Made by a program: the position numbers and the translations under genes. Below are positions 42,372 to 52,300 of a stretch of DNA of 64,000 bases, in pieces. Every line of letters begins with the position of its first letter. The first letter of the stretch is position 1. The stretch is taken from contig JBLNBN010000034.1 of assembly GCA_050260015.1 (NCBI GenBank), positions 10,976 to 74,975 on the forward strand, in the 5' to 3' direction. The notes under the pieces were generated by a model. That model did no database searches and was not told the DNA's origin. It saw only the letters and a program-made list of their open reading frames with translations. Origin of the DNA: JBLNBN01 sp050260015. Its GTDB lineage: Bacteria; Bacteroidota; Ignavibacteria; Kapaibacteriales; UBA2268.

Positions 42372-43316
42372 ATGAAACATTTAATATCTCTACTCCTCTT
42401 CCTTGCGCCGTCAGTTTTACTTGCCTACGACTTTGACGTAACGACTCAGCATGTGCTCTACCCGATTTCCTGGTCGCTCGATTATCAAAACGCCGAATAT
42501 TATAAAAAACAAATTTGCCTTGACGTTAGCCTTCTTAATGCGGTAGGCTTTTATAAAGACATACGCGCCCGCGCGCTTGAATTCGCCTATGCGCCAAGAC
42601 TGCAAAAGGACGATAGGGTCGATCATCGTATTAAGTTCTTATTGGTAAGTTTTGATGGATTATTCTATGATAACCTTCTCTACGAAATGGACTCGACCTA
42701 TCGCTATAGCGTCAAAGAATACTTATTTTCACAATGGGGTTTCAAGGTGTTGGAATACACCGACCTCGGAGACCTAAGGGAGATTACTCCATTTCAACTG
42801 TCAAGGCAATTAATTCTTGAGGATAGAAACAGGCGGAGCAGTATTCCCAAGGTTCAATTTCAATTCCTCGCTCAGAACGTGCACAGCTTCTATGCTATAC
42901 CCGGACTGACGCTGGGCGTATCTAATACAAGAATCGATAAAGAAATAAGGGAACGATACCTGCATACCACTAAAGGAGCATTCTGGGACGTGCCTTTTGG
43001 AGCGAATTTAAAATTGGGCTACGATTGGACGTACGTTAAGGACGGCGCTTCCAAAACAATTAAAGACGAAGAACCCTACGAAGTCTATTTAACAAATTCG
43101 CTTGTCCTCTCCGCGGATTATAAGATATATCCCTTTAACGGTATGAGCAAGCTGGCGTATGGCGTAAACGCCAATATCGTTACAAATATAATGGAGCCTA
43201 TATTAACTTTTAACGCGGGTTATAGCAAAAACAAGCTCGGCTTATCGAAGAACTCTTACGACTATGATAGCTTTTCGATAGGCTTGACATACTACAATAG
43301 TTTTATTCGTAGTTGA
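42372..43316 (+). CDS. Secreted protein, possibly outer-membrane barrel, unknown
   Basis: 314 residues with a signal peptide (MKHLISLLLFLAPSVLLA, cleavage before YDFD). The second half is rich in alternating strands (e.g. NGMSKLAYGVNANIVTNIME, FSIGLTYYNSFIRS), compatible with a membrane barrel, while the first half has several charged helices. No family recognised. It sits 65 bp after the membrane protein gene and 70 bp before the thioesterase; it is not evidently part of the peptide cluster. Confidence 0.65.
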   Translation: MKHLISLLLFLAPSVLLAYDFDVTTQHVLYPISWSLDYQNAEYYKKQICLDVSLLNAVGFYKDIRARALEFAYAPRLQKDDRVDHRIKFLLVSFDGLFYDNLLYEMDSTYRYSVKEYLFSQWGFKVLEYTDLGDLREITPFQLSRQLILEDRNRRSSIPKVQFQFLAQNVHSFYAIPGLTLGVSNTRIDKEIRERYLHTTKGAFWDVPFGANLKLGYDWTYVKDGASKTIKDEEPYEVYLTNSLVLSADYKIYPFNGMSKLAYGVNANIVTNIMEPILTFNAGYSKNKLGLSKNSYDYDSFSIGLTYYNSFIRS

Positions 43317-43386
43317 TAAATTTTGTTCTCCCCTTCCCTCCTTTTTTCCTTATTTTTGCTTTTTTGTCAGTATTATTACAAGCGTT

Positions 43387-44088
43387 GTGAAAAGAGAGAT
43401 TACTTTAATTTGCATACCATACGCCGGGGCGGGTTTCAACGCCTACGGCAAACTCGAAAGATATTTCAGCGCGCGCGTCGCGCCCCTCACGCTGGAGTCG
43501 CCCGGCAGGGGCATGAGGATGGTCGAAGACCTTATCGACGATATAGGCGCGCTCGTCGAGGACTATTTTAGCCGGCTGCCGGCGCTTTACCCGGGCGGGT
43601 ACGCGCTCTACGGCCACAGCCTCGGCGCTATCCTCGCATGCCTGCTGGCGAAGAGAATTGAATCCGCGGGCCTCCCCGCCCCGCTTCGTCTAATCGTTAG
43701 CGGGATGAACAGCCCCTCCCGCCAACGCGTCGAGCGCAAGAGATCGGAACTGCCAAGGGAGGATTTGATCGCCGCCCTGAAGCGGTACGGCGGCACGCCC
43801 GATGAAGTCTTCCAGGACGAAGGCCTCTTCGATTTCATCGAGCCAATTTTGCGCGCCGACTTCCGTACGCTGGACAATTTCAACTACACGCCCAACGCGC
43901 CCATTAAAACTCCTATCAGCGTCGCTTACGGCACGGGCGATAAGAACACAGAATGGGCGTCCTTAGAGCGCTGGAAGGATGAAACCGCTTCCGGATGCGA
44001 TTTCCTGGAGTTCGACGGCGGGCACTTCTTTATCTTCGAGCGCGCGCGGGAGTTCGCCGCTTACGTCGAATCGAAGCTGGGACTGTAA
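43387..44088 (+). CDS. Type II thioesterase of the NRPS cluster
   Basis: 233 residues of the GrsT/SrfAD-type alpha/beta-hydrolase family. Motifs: IPYAGAGFNAYGKL, ESPGRGMRM, nucleophile Ser78 in YGHSLGAILA, and His213 in FDGGHFFIFE. Such enzymes clear wrongly loaded or acetylated carrier domains of peptide synthetases. The start is a GTG without a strong ribosome site. The next gene, the phosphopantetheinyl transferase, starts one base after the stop codon, so the pair is translationally linked. It marks the left border of the peptide cluster. Confidence 0.94.
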   Translation: MKREITLICIPYAGAGFNAYGKLERYFSARVAPLTLESPGRGMRMVEDLIDDIGALVEDYFSRLPALYPGGYALYGHSLGAILACLLAKRIESAGLPAPLRLIVSGMNSPSRQRVERKRSELPREDLIAALKRYGGTPDEVFQDEGLFDFIEPILRADFRTLDNFNYTPNAPIKTPISVAYGTGDKNTEWASLERWKDETASGCDFLEFDGGHFFIFERAREFAAYVESKLGL

Positions 44089-44089
44089 T

Positions 44090-44770
44090 TTGATAACCGT
44101 CTTAATATATAAAATTGATCTACGAGAAGACCTTCCGCTGCTCGATAGTATAATAGGCTCATTGCCGCCGGAGATATTCGAAGCGATTCGCAGATTCGTT
44201 AGATTGGAGGATCGTCTGCGGGCGGCTATCGGGAAGGCTCTTTTAGCGTTCGCGCTGAAGCGTTGCGGGCGGGCGGCCTCCGCGCTCGCGGAGCTGCGCT
44301 ATACGGAATACCATAAGCCCTACTTCGACTTCGACTTCCATTTCAATATATCTCATTCCTCGGAGTACGTAGTATTAGCCTACAGCAACAATTGCGAGCT
44401 TGGGATAGATATAGAGCGTGTCGTCGAGCTTGATATTAACGACTTCGAGGATCAATTAACCGCGGAAGAGCGCGAATCCATAAATAGCGCGCATTCCCCT
44501 GCGGAGAAATTCTTTAGCGTCTGGACCTGCAAGGAGAGCATAGTAAAAGCGTTGGGGATGGGGCTTCACGCGCCGCTGGTCGGGATCGACACGATGCGTC
44601 CGGCGGGAGATTATGCGGGGCGGCCCCTGCCGAAAACGGCCGAGATCGCCGTCGTGCCCGGCTATAAATGCAGCCTGGCTTACTTTGGCGAGCGCGACGC
44701 AATAGAGGTAGAGCGAATAAACAGGGAGCAGGTTCTCTCAATACCTGGCGATATCGTCGCCGGGCTATAA
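44090..44770 (+). CDS. 4'-phosphopantetheinyl transferase, Sfp type
   Basis: 226 residues from a TTG start one base after the thioesterase stop; the open frame extends upstream but there it overlaps the thioesterase antiphase and lacks family similarity. Sfp-type motifs: FNISHSSEYVVLAYS, GIDIERV (metal-binding Asp and Glu) and FFSVWTCKESIVKALGMGLH (WxxKEx). It converts apo carrier domains of the two synthetases to the holo form with coenzyme A. Its position next to a thioesterase and NRPS genes supports dedicated service. Confidence 0.93.
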   Translation: MITVLIYKIDLREDLPLLDSIIGSLPPEIFEAIRRFVRLEDRLRAAIGKALLAFALKRCGRAASALAELRYTEYHKPYFDFDFHFNISHSSEYVVLAYSNNCELGIDIERVVELDINDFEDQLTAEERESINSAHSPAEKFFSVWTCKESIVKALGMGLHAPLVGIDTMRPAGDYAGRPLPKTAEIAVVPGYKCSLAYFGERDAIEVERINREQVLSIPGDIVAGL

Positions 44771-44792
44771 CTTCCCTTATCAAGCCAAATAT

Positions 44793-45053
44793 TTACCGGC
44801 CTTTATCGAAGGGATGAACGGGCTCGCTCTCGCCGAACGCGCGAGTAGTTGGCATGGTCCTCAGCGATCTCTTTGGACGATTCTCCACGACAATATCCTT
44901 AGGCGGCTGGGGCGGCGAGAAGATCCCGATAATAACCGGTAAAAGCGGCGAGAGGAACAGAGAAAGGATGAACGTGCCCCAAAAACCTGTCCTGGATTTC
45001 CGGTAGATTACGGCTGCGACGAAGCTGAGAAAAACCCACAAAAAAGCGATCAT
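44793..45053 (-). CDS. Small membrane protein, unknown function
   Basis: 86 residues: two hydrophobic helices (about 2-17 and 23-44) and a basic/proline-rich tail. It converges on the transferase gene and lies beyond the terminator of the DUF697 gene. No family recognised. Codon usage looks ordinary and an AGGG precedes the ATG, so it is probably real, but support is modest. Confidence 0.5.
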   Translation of the reverse strand: MIAFLWVFLSFVAAVIYRKSRTGFWGTFILSLFLSPLLPVIIGIFSPPQPPKDIVVENRPKRSLRTMPTTRAFGESEPVHPFDKGR

Positions 45054-45067
45054 AATTGCGCCCTAAT

Positions 45068-45107
45068 TAAAAAGCAAAAGGGCCGCTTGCCAGTTTACAA
45101 ACGGCCC
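45068..45107 (-). terminator. Rho-independent terminator after the DUF697 gene
   Basis: Stem GGGCCGCTTG / CAAACGGCCC with one mismatch. On the minus strand it is followed by TTTTGCTTTTT. Confidence 0.85.
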
Positions 45108-45119
45108 ATTAATTAAAAA

Positions 45120-45674
45120 TTAAGAAGCTTTTGCCCCCGCTAAGCTTGCGGCGACGTTCTTGCCTTGCGTATACAAGTTTGAGAAGTAATTTTTGACTTT
45201 ATCGGGGTTAAAGTCAAGGAAAGTGCCTCCCGATTCGAAGTGCTGGATGAAGACTTTACCGACTGCATAAGTCGTTGCGCCGGAGTAGGCTGGCATGGAA
45301 AGCTGGCCGACGATCCCGATAAACGGAACAGTCTTGAGCCATGAATTAAACATGCTACGGGAAACCATATCGGCCGAGAGACCGCCGACGAGAGCGGCAA
45401 CGATTGATTTTACCCGGTTTGCCTTGAATTCGATGCCGTACGCCTTGGACATATCGTTTAGCATCTTCAGCTGAACGCCCGTCACAGCGGCGGTGTCGAT
45501 AAGCGGGATCGGAATAAAGCCGGCTCCCATGGACCATAGAATATACTTATTCATGATTCCGGTAGCCTCTTTCAACGTTTGAGACTCTGCGACCTGGGCG
45601 TCTACGCTACCCTGGCTAGCCAAATCCTCGGCTATCGTCGCGTTTTGAGTTTCTTGTGATTCTTTTGTTGACAT
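45120..45674 (-). CDS. DUF697-family membrane-associated protein
   Basis: 184 residues. After an acidic, Gln-rich N-terminus (to about 35) comes the DUF697 core: NKYILWSMGAGFIPIPLIDT, AAVTGVQLKMLNDMSKAYGI, then VKSIVAALVGGLSAD and YAVGKVFIQHFESGG. DUF697 (YcjF-like) proteins often accompany dynamin-like GTPases and stress membranes; no GTPase gene is near here. It is 86 bp downstream of the Cache-like gene on the same strand, with its own terminator, and is the last gene of the minus-strand cluster. Confidence 0.85.
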   Translation of the reverse strand: MSTKESQETQNATIAEDLASQGSVDAQVAESQTLKEATGIMNKYILWSMGAGFIPIPLIDTAAVTGVQLKMLNDMSKAYGIEFKANRVKSIVAALVGGLSADMVSRSMFNSWLKTVPFIGIVGQLSMPAYSGATTYAVGKVFIQHFESGGTFLDFNPDKVKNYFSNLYTQGKNVAASLAGAKAS

Positions 45675-45760
45675 ATTGTTACTCTAAAATGAGAATGAAA
45701 AATTAAAATGCCAATAATTGTTTTCAATTTAACAAATATACTGACAATATACAATGATTT

Positions 45761-46657
45761 TTAATTAATTAACTCCTTTTCCGGAAATAAAATACCGACG
45801 TAACACTTTACGTGGGGCACAGGCCTGAAGTAGAGGAAATATCTCTCCTTGGAGGAATGCGGATTGTACCGGACAATACCGGACTCGCCCTTTAACATTC
45901 TTCGCGCCAGATCTTCCACGGCCTTCGACTTGCTTCGCCGGGCAACTTCGTTTATATTACTTCCATCGAATATGCTCTTCCGCGGTTTATAGAGAAAGCG
46001 GCCCTTGTAATTGACCAGGAACAATCGATCCCGATTAATATCGGAGACGCTTTCAATGAACGAGATAAACCAGTCCTTTTTCAATTCCAAACCAATGATG
46101 CCTTCGTAGCCGCTATGGGTATCGGTGTCCTTCGCCCGAAATTGAATAAAATAGCACGCGCCGACATTTTTATCCAGCTGGGCCATTGTTTCGTCCAGCA
46201 GGAGCGGTTGCTTATTTACTAATGATTTGATCTCATAGTACTCCGGGATAGATTCCGTAGTGACGGTATCATAAATCCTGTTAGGCCCCCATTCCTTATT
46301 GCAGTACTTTACATTTAAGAGTTTTCCCGATTTAAGCGTGTCGCCCATAAATGCGATCATGCAGCCGTAAACGTTTTCATTATAGCCAACTACGTCGTCC
46401 AGCAATTCGTGCATATTTATCAAGGAGGAATCGCAGTGATTTAACGTATTGGCGGCCTCCTCGGCAATCAATTCATATGAAAGAATCATTTCGCCAATTT
46501 TCTCGGCAATGCTCGAAGTGATCCTCTGGGCGTTCACCGAGGCGTCCTGCAGCTCCCTATTTTCCTGGAAAAATAGGCTGTCAAGGGCAAAGCCAAACAG
46601 CCAAATGCCCAATATAATGCCCAGGAGGACAATCCTGCTTTTCTTCTTTCTATCCAT
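45761..46657 (-). CDS. Membrane-anchored Cache-like sensor domain without output domain
   Basis: 298 residues: a positively charged start, one membrane helix (about 8-28) and an extracytoplasmic part resembling a double Cache/PDC sensor, e.g. YNENVYGCMIAFMGDTLKSG, a YYEIKS...LLLDE segment, then GIIGLELKKDWFISFIESV, RLFLVNYKGRFLYKP and RYFLYFRPVPHVKCYVGILF. Cache domains normally sit in kinases, chemoreceptors or PP2C phosphatases, yet here the protein ends after the sensor. Next to an SPFH gene (43-bp gap) and the exporter, it might sense the peptide or stress and signal through the SPFH partner; this is speculation. Confidence 0.7.
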   Translation of the reverse strand: MDRKKKSRIVLLGIILGIWLFGFALDSLFFQENRELQDASVNAQRITSSIAEKIGEMILSYELIAEEAANTLNHCDSSLINMHELLDDVVGYNENVYGCMIAFMGDTLKSGKLLNVKYCNKEWGPNRIYDTVTTESIPEYYEIKSLVNKQPLLLDETMAQLDKNVGACYFIQFRAKDTDTHSGYEGIIGLELKKDWFISFIESVSDINRDRLFLVNYKGRFLYKPRKSIFDGSNINEVARRSKSKAVEDLARRMLKGESGIVRYNPHSSKERYFLYFRPVPHVKCYVGILFPEKELIN

Positions 46658-46700
46658 CTAACTTAATCTAATTTGCATATTCTTAATGACCTTGCTTGCT

Positions 46701-47588
46701 TTATTTCGCTTCTTTATCGGCGTTTAATAGGATAGGTAGTTGATTGTTGCCCGAACCCATCATGATAATCTTGGAGTTGGGCGAATTTGCGAGTTTTTCG
46801 GTCGCTTCGATGCCTCTCCATTTAAGAATCGGCACGTTTGATATATTTTGGAACTCCTTCAAGCCCTCCGCCTCTATGATTTTCCTTTCTTTTTCCTTCT
46901 TTTCAATATTAAGCCTGTAATCAAACTCCAGCAATAGCTGCTCCTTGGACATTTTGCTTTCGATCGCGGCGGCTATTTGGCTGGGCAGCTCAATCTTATG
47001 GATCAGGAAATCCTCTAAAACGATATTTCTTACCAGCAGGCTCTTTAACGCGTACTGCTTGATAAATGATTGAATGACCTGCGTGGACATTTTATACAAT
47101 TTCTCAGGCGTGTAATTGCCTATAATGGTCATGGTTGCCGCTTCAATCTCCGATTTAACGTAAATTGAGTTATAATTCTTTCCTATCGTCTTGTGGAGCT
47201 CGGGCAAGGACTCCCTGACAGGATAGTAGCGGTAAGTAAAGTGAACTTTTACCGTTAATCCCTGCGCGGTTAATATGTCCATCGTGTCCTTGACGGCATG
47301 TATCCTGACGTCGTATTCAATCATCTTGTCCCACGGAGCGATTACGTAAAAGCCTTCGTCGTAGACCTTATTCTCAGTTCCGGAGAACCTCCCCCACAAG
47401 ACGCCCGCATGCCCTGCCTCTATGGAAATAAATATATTATTCATAAAGTACACGATGACGAACGCAAGCAGCAAGACGCCGACTATAATCTTATACTTAT
47501 GGTAATACCAGAACTTTAACAGCAAATATCTGCTAAGCCTCGTATAGTAGACAATTAAATCGACGAATTTTTTTTCGGTATTTTTCAT
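46701..47588 (-). CDS. SPFH/Band-7 (prohibitin-like) membrane protein
   Basis: 295 residues. One membrane helix (33-52) is followed by an SPFH domain (about 55-240): ISIEAGHAGVLWGRFSGTEN, DEGFYVIAPWDKMIEYDVRI, VKVHFTYRYYPVRESLPELH, and KSEIEAATMTIIGNYTPEKL. A coiled-coil KEQLLLEFDYRLNIEKKEKE region leads to a short tail. SPFH proteins form large membrane rings that organise lipids, proteases or channels. Its place between the Cache-like gene and the peptide exporter is unusual and suggests a role in self-protection or assembly of the export site, unproven. Confidence 0.88.
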   Translation of the reverse strand: MKNTEKKFVDLIVYYTRLSRYLLLKFWYYHKYKIIVGVLLLAFVIVYFMNNIFISIEAGHAGVLWGRFSGTENKVYDEGFYVIAPWDKMIEYDVRIHAVKDTMDILTAQGLTVKVHFTYRYYPVRESLPELHKTIGKNYNSIYVKSEIEAATMTIIGNYTPEKLYKMSTQVIQSFIKQYALKSLLVRNIVLEDFLIHKIELPSQIAAAIESKMSKEQLLLEFDYRLNIEKKEKERKIIEAEGLKEFQNISNVPILKWRGIEATEKLANSPNSKIIMMGSGNNQLPILLNADKEAK

Positions 47589-47694
47589 ATTGCATTATCA
47601 ATTAAACGGCTCTGAACTAAGAAATCGCTTTATCAGTTTAATAAAGCAAGAATTTAGCCAAATTTTTCACTTTATATCTTAATCTCATTTAAAA

Positions 47695-49359
47695 TTACAG
47701 CTTTTCGGCGCTATTTTCCGTTACTTGACCGTATTCCATACGCAGGACCCTATCGGCATACTTAAAATACCTGTCGTCGTGGCTTACTGCAAGCACGGTT
47801 TTACCCCGATTCTTGAGTTCGGTCAGAATTTCTTCATAGAAGAACTTACGGAATTCCGGGTCCTGGTCGGCAGCCCATTCGTCGAATATGTAAATCGGTT
47901 TGTCCTCCAGCAGCGCGACGATGAGCGCGAGTCTCTTTCTCTGCCCCGTGGAAAGCGAAAGATTGGTAAATCGCCCGTCGACGAAATCCGTCTTATCCTC
48001 AAGCCTTAGATACCTGATCAATTCCTTTATCTTTTCGGGCAGCGTCTCCGAAAGCCCGTAAAGTCTATCGAAGAGGTAGTATTCTGCGAACACGGAAGCG
48101 AAGAGTTCCCGGTAGTAGGGCGTATCTTCTTTATTTATTACATGATTGTCTATCGTTATGCCGCCGCTGTCGGGGTAGTAGAGCATGGTCAGCGTCTTAA
48201 GCAGGGTGGTTTTACCGCTGCCGTTCCCGCCGACGAGGAAAATTGTCTCGCCTTTATTGATCTTCAGGTTTAGCGGCCCCACGGAAAACTTATTGCCGCT
48301 ATCGTTATTCTTGTATTCAAAATATACTTGATTAATTTCTATCTCGTTAAAATTAAAATACCTGTTAAAGCCGTCGTTGCTCTCCTTTACCGGCACGTCC
48401 TGCATCTTGTCGAGTTCGGCTTCCAGCTTATAAATATTATTGATAGCCATACCGACCATATTCAGAACAGGTATTACCGCCGCAATGTTCGAAACGGGAC
48501 CGATCATGAATAACACCGCCGCTGTGGCCTGGGAGATTACGTCGCTATAGGATGAGTTCAGCCTTGGCAGGATAAACACCATAACTGCAATGCAGACAAA
48601 GAAGAAAGACTGCGAAAAAATATAATTCTCCGCGTACTTAACGAAGAATTTTACCTTCCGATCCCGGAGCTGCGTCGATAGCTGCCTAACCCGGGCAAAA
48701 AGATCAATATTTCTTCGTTTATTGAACTTTATCTCTTTAATACCATTTAAAGTTGAAGTTAGAGTATCGAAGAACTCCATCTCCTTCTTGTTTGTCTCCA
48801 GCAGGAGGGCCTTCTGCTTCTTCTCGTTAACTAAATATATGCCTATCCCTGACACGAGTAGTATTATTATCAGGAAAAAAGCGGTAACGGATAGATAAGC
48901 TATATAGAGCACGACGAATGTCAGCATAACGATCGATTGCATCGTCGCGACAATCAAGCCTGCGGATTGCGATATAGTCGAGGTCTCGTGCGTCAAACGG
49001 TTGTATATCTCGGTAGTTCCAATTTTTTCGAGACTTAGCAGGTCGGCGTTGCGTACCTTATTTGTCAGTCTGACCCTTATCTTATCGATAATTTCTTCCA
49101 TTATCTCGCTGCCGAATTTTAGTATATAGTATTCGCTGACAATGAAGAGGGTTAAAGCGATAATAAACATAAGCAGCAGCTGCGAGCTTGCATTCTCGTT
49201 GCGGGCGAGCTCGGATGCGGCATTTATAATGCCCAGCACTAACGCGTTAGCAAGGCCGGAGATCGCGGCCATGGTAGCGATCTTTTTATAGGGCCTGTCC
49301 GACTCCTTTTTCAGGAAATCATAAAGACTGGCGCCGTTTATTTTATTTATTATTTTCAC
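47695..49359 (-). CDS. Cyclic-peptide export ABC transporter (SyrD/PvdE-like)
   Basis: 554 residues, a half-transporter with six membrane helices (to about 300) fused to an ATPase domain. Motifs: Walker A LVGGNGSGKTTLLKTLTMLY, signature LSLSTGQRKRLALIVALLED, Walker B KPIYIFDEWAADQDPEFRKF and the H-loop VLAVSHDDRYFKYADR. LSTGQRKR and DEWAADQDP are typical of the cyclic-peptide exporter family (TIGR01194; SyrD, PvdE). GTG start, 21 bp after the NRPS stop, so it is in the same operon and very likely exports the product. Confidence 0.93.
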   Translation of the reverse strand: MKIINKINGASLYDFLKKESDRPYKKIATMAAISGLANALVLGIINAASELARNENASSQLLLMFIIALTLFIVSEYYILKFGSEIMEEIIDKIRVRLTNKVRNADLLSLEKIGTTEIYNRLTHETSTISQSAGLIVATMQSIVMLTFVVLYIAYLSVTAFFLIIILLVSGIGIYLVNEKKQKALLLETNKKEMEFFDTLTSTLNGIKEIKFNKRRNIDLFARVRQLSTQLRDRKVKFFVKYAENYIFSQSFFFVCIAVMVFILPRLNSSYSDVISQATAAVLFMIGPVSNIAAVIPVLNMVGMAINNIYKLEAELDKMQDVPVKESNDGFNRYFNFNEIEINQVYFEYKNNDSGNKFSVGPLNLKINKGETIFLVGGNGSGKTTLLKTLTMLYYPDSGGITIDNHVINKEDTPYYRELFASVFAEYYLFDRLYGLSETLPEKIKELIRYLRLEDKTDFVDGRFTNLSLSTGQRKRLALIVALLEDKPIYIFDEWAADQDPEFRKFFYEEILTELKNRGKTVLAVSHDDRYFKYADRVLRMEYGQVTENSAEKL

Positions 49360-49380
49360 GAGATCAAATTAATTAATAAA

Positions 49381-52300
49381 TTATTTAAAAGCAAGGAATT
49401 CTTTCAATATCTCGCCGTTTTTGGCAGCAAATGGCCGACTAAGCATGGATAAGTGAGGGCCTGCGCCGCCTCGCAGAATTAATTCTTTTTTGCACAGGGC
49501 CTGCCAAAACTTTATTTTCTCATCTTTCCGGCTTTCCTCGGAAATGAGAATTATAGTTTGAGCGCTTATCGGCTCCTGCCTAAAATTATCCTTTAGATAG
49601 TCGATATAGTCATTCATCCTCGCCCGCAATTGCGATTCTGCCTCACCGCCCGCGTAAGTCTCAACTAAATATCGCACGTTTTCCTCGGCGTGTTGGAAGA
49701 AGTCTTCGTCGAGAGCCGGCGGGTCTATCAGGCAAAGTCTTCCAACGGATCGGCCTGAACTCTCCAGCGCGTTAGCGACCGCGAAGGCCAGCGCTCCGCC
49801 TAAGGAATATCCGATTATAATAGGAGCCTTCCCGCCGCGGATTTCGGCAATTTTATCTACATAAAACTCGATCGGTTCGTCGCAGAACTCAAAGCAATGC
49901 AGGGCAACGTCTTTCATCTCTTCGGCCAATGGAACGTATTCCTCCGCCAAACCGAATACGGATGGGAACGCGAACGCCTCTACTTGGGCGCCATAGTTAA
50001 AAGTCTTTATGCTTGAGCTTAAGCCTTCGCGCTCGATGTGAGCGGCGATCTCCCTGGCGCTTTTCAGGCTGTATATATCGTTAGCCGCGAGCTTGCGTTC
50101 AACGCGCTCGCCTATCCTTTTCGATAATATTACGGCGGCGATTGAATCGCCTCCAACGTCGAAGAAGCTGTCCGTAACTTCAATGTAGCTTTTCTTTAAG
50201 ACGTCCCGGAAAACTGATAAGATTTCTTTTTCTAATTTACTCTTCGGAGACGCGAAGCCGTTACCCTTTTCAGGTTCTATAGCGCGAAGCGCTGATACGT
50301 CCGTTTTGCCGGAGCTCGTCATCGGGAATTTATCTAATTTAACGCAGCAGGCCGGCGCCATATACCCCGGCAACTTCATTTTCATACGGCCGAGCAATTC
50401 ATCCGGCTGGACGCTATCGCCAATGTAGTAACAGCGTATCTCTTTCCCGGCGGGCCGATCGACTACGACTATTTCCGAATTGGTAACGCCCTCGGCTTCT
50501 TCGGCGGCCTTCTTAATTTCGCCCGGCTCTACTCTAAATCCGCGTATCTTTAATTGGTCATCCTTCCGCCCGATAAAGATCAAATTGCCGTGTGAATCAA
50601 TTTTCCCTATGTCTCCGGTGCGGTAAACGAAATCGTTTATGGAAGGGACATAAAGAAATCTTTGCCTGGTCTGCGCTTCGTCGTTTATGTAGCCGTTCGA
50701 AAGCCCTATGCCCGCTATGCATATCTCTCCGCTAAATCCAATTGGGAGGATCTCGAGATTTTCGTTCAGAATATAAATTCGACTATCGCTAACCGGCTTA
50801 CCGATTGGAATGGCTTCTCGTTTCAGATCGCCCGGTATAACTCTATGGAAGGAAGCGCAAACGGACGTTTCCGTTGGGCCGTATGCATTGAAGAACGCGG
50901 CGGTATTAGAAATCCTTTTTGCAAATTCTTTATTGGGAATTTCGCCCGCGCTAATAACAACTCTCAGAGAGGCAAGCTTGCCCGCGTCGAGAAGGGGTTG
51001 TAACGCCGGGGGTATCGTCGCCGCGCTTATGCAATTATTATTTACAAAGCGTTCGAATTCTTCGGGATCGATTTTCTTCGAATCGTCGATCACCGCGAGC
51101 GCGGCCCCGGCAAAGAACGCCATAAACACTTCGGAGAGCGACGCGTCAAAAGCGGGCGACGCGAATTGGAGAACGCGGTCGGTCGACGTTATTCCGAATC
51201 CATCTATTTGAGATAGAGCCATGCTTACGAGCCCCCGATGGCATAGCTCGACGCCTTTGGGTTTGCCCGTGCTTCCTGAAGTAAATATTATATATGCGGG
51301 CGATCTTGGATCTGTAGACGCTTTATTCAATTCAGGCGGACACGTAGCGGCTAATTCAATATCGACCCGCCGGGCTATTTCCGAGTATACATCGGAGGAA
51401 GATATTATGAAACCGATTGAAGCCGATTTCAATATTTCTTCATTCCTTTCCCGCGGACTTTTGGGATCGAGAGGGACGTAGACGGCGCCCGCTTTTAGAA
51501 TAGCGAGCAGGGAGATTATCCAATCGTATCCCCTGTCTATACATACCCCTATCCTATCGCCCGGCTTTACTTGATAAAATCCGACCAATAAATTGGCGAG
51601 GCGAGAGCTATCCTCCTCCAGCTCGCCGTAGGTCCATGTCCTTTCTTCGGTTATTAGCGCGAGAGCTTCCCCGTTCTTAGCGGCGACCCGAGAGAACATT
51701 TCGTGAATAGTAAGGCTATCTCCAAAAGTCGTCGTATTCCTCAGCGCGCTTGCAGTTTCAAGCGATAATATATCGTTATACAGGGAAATATCCCTTATTC
51801 GCTTATTTAGTAAGGCTTCAATTTCTTCAATCAAACGCTTTATATGACTCAGCACGGTCCCGATTATATCCGAATCGAAAAGTTCGGCGTTATAGTTCAG
51901 TTCGATTCTCAGAGCGTCCGATTCAATAAAATGGTACGATAGATCGAAACGAGCAAAGTCAAAGCCAATTCGATAATCCTCGACGCGAACGCCCCCAAGC
52001 GAACTTGACGCCGATCTGTCCTTTTGATAGATTACCATATAGTCGAACAGCGGATTTCTCCCGCTGTCGAGCGGTATCGCCAGGTTCTTCAGTAGCTCGT
52101 CGTAATTATAATTTTGACGGGAAAAATCCTCGTGAATCGTTTTTTGATTGCGCTTAAGGAACCCCTCGAGAGACTCTGACGGATCGATCGTTTGCCTTAT
52201 CGCGACGGTCTTGGCAAAGAATCCCATCATTTGTTGAAGGCTATGGCTTTCTCTCCCGCTGAAAACTGTTCCCAAAGTTATGTCGCATTGAGAAGTATAT

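Noticed and set aside
43979..44089. Upstream extension of the phosphopantetheinyl transferase
   Set aside because: Overlaps the thioesterase 3' end antiphase; family similarity begins at the TTG at 44090.
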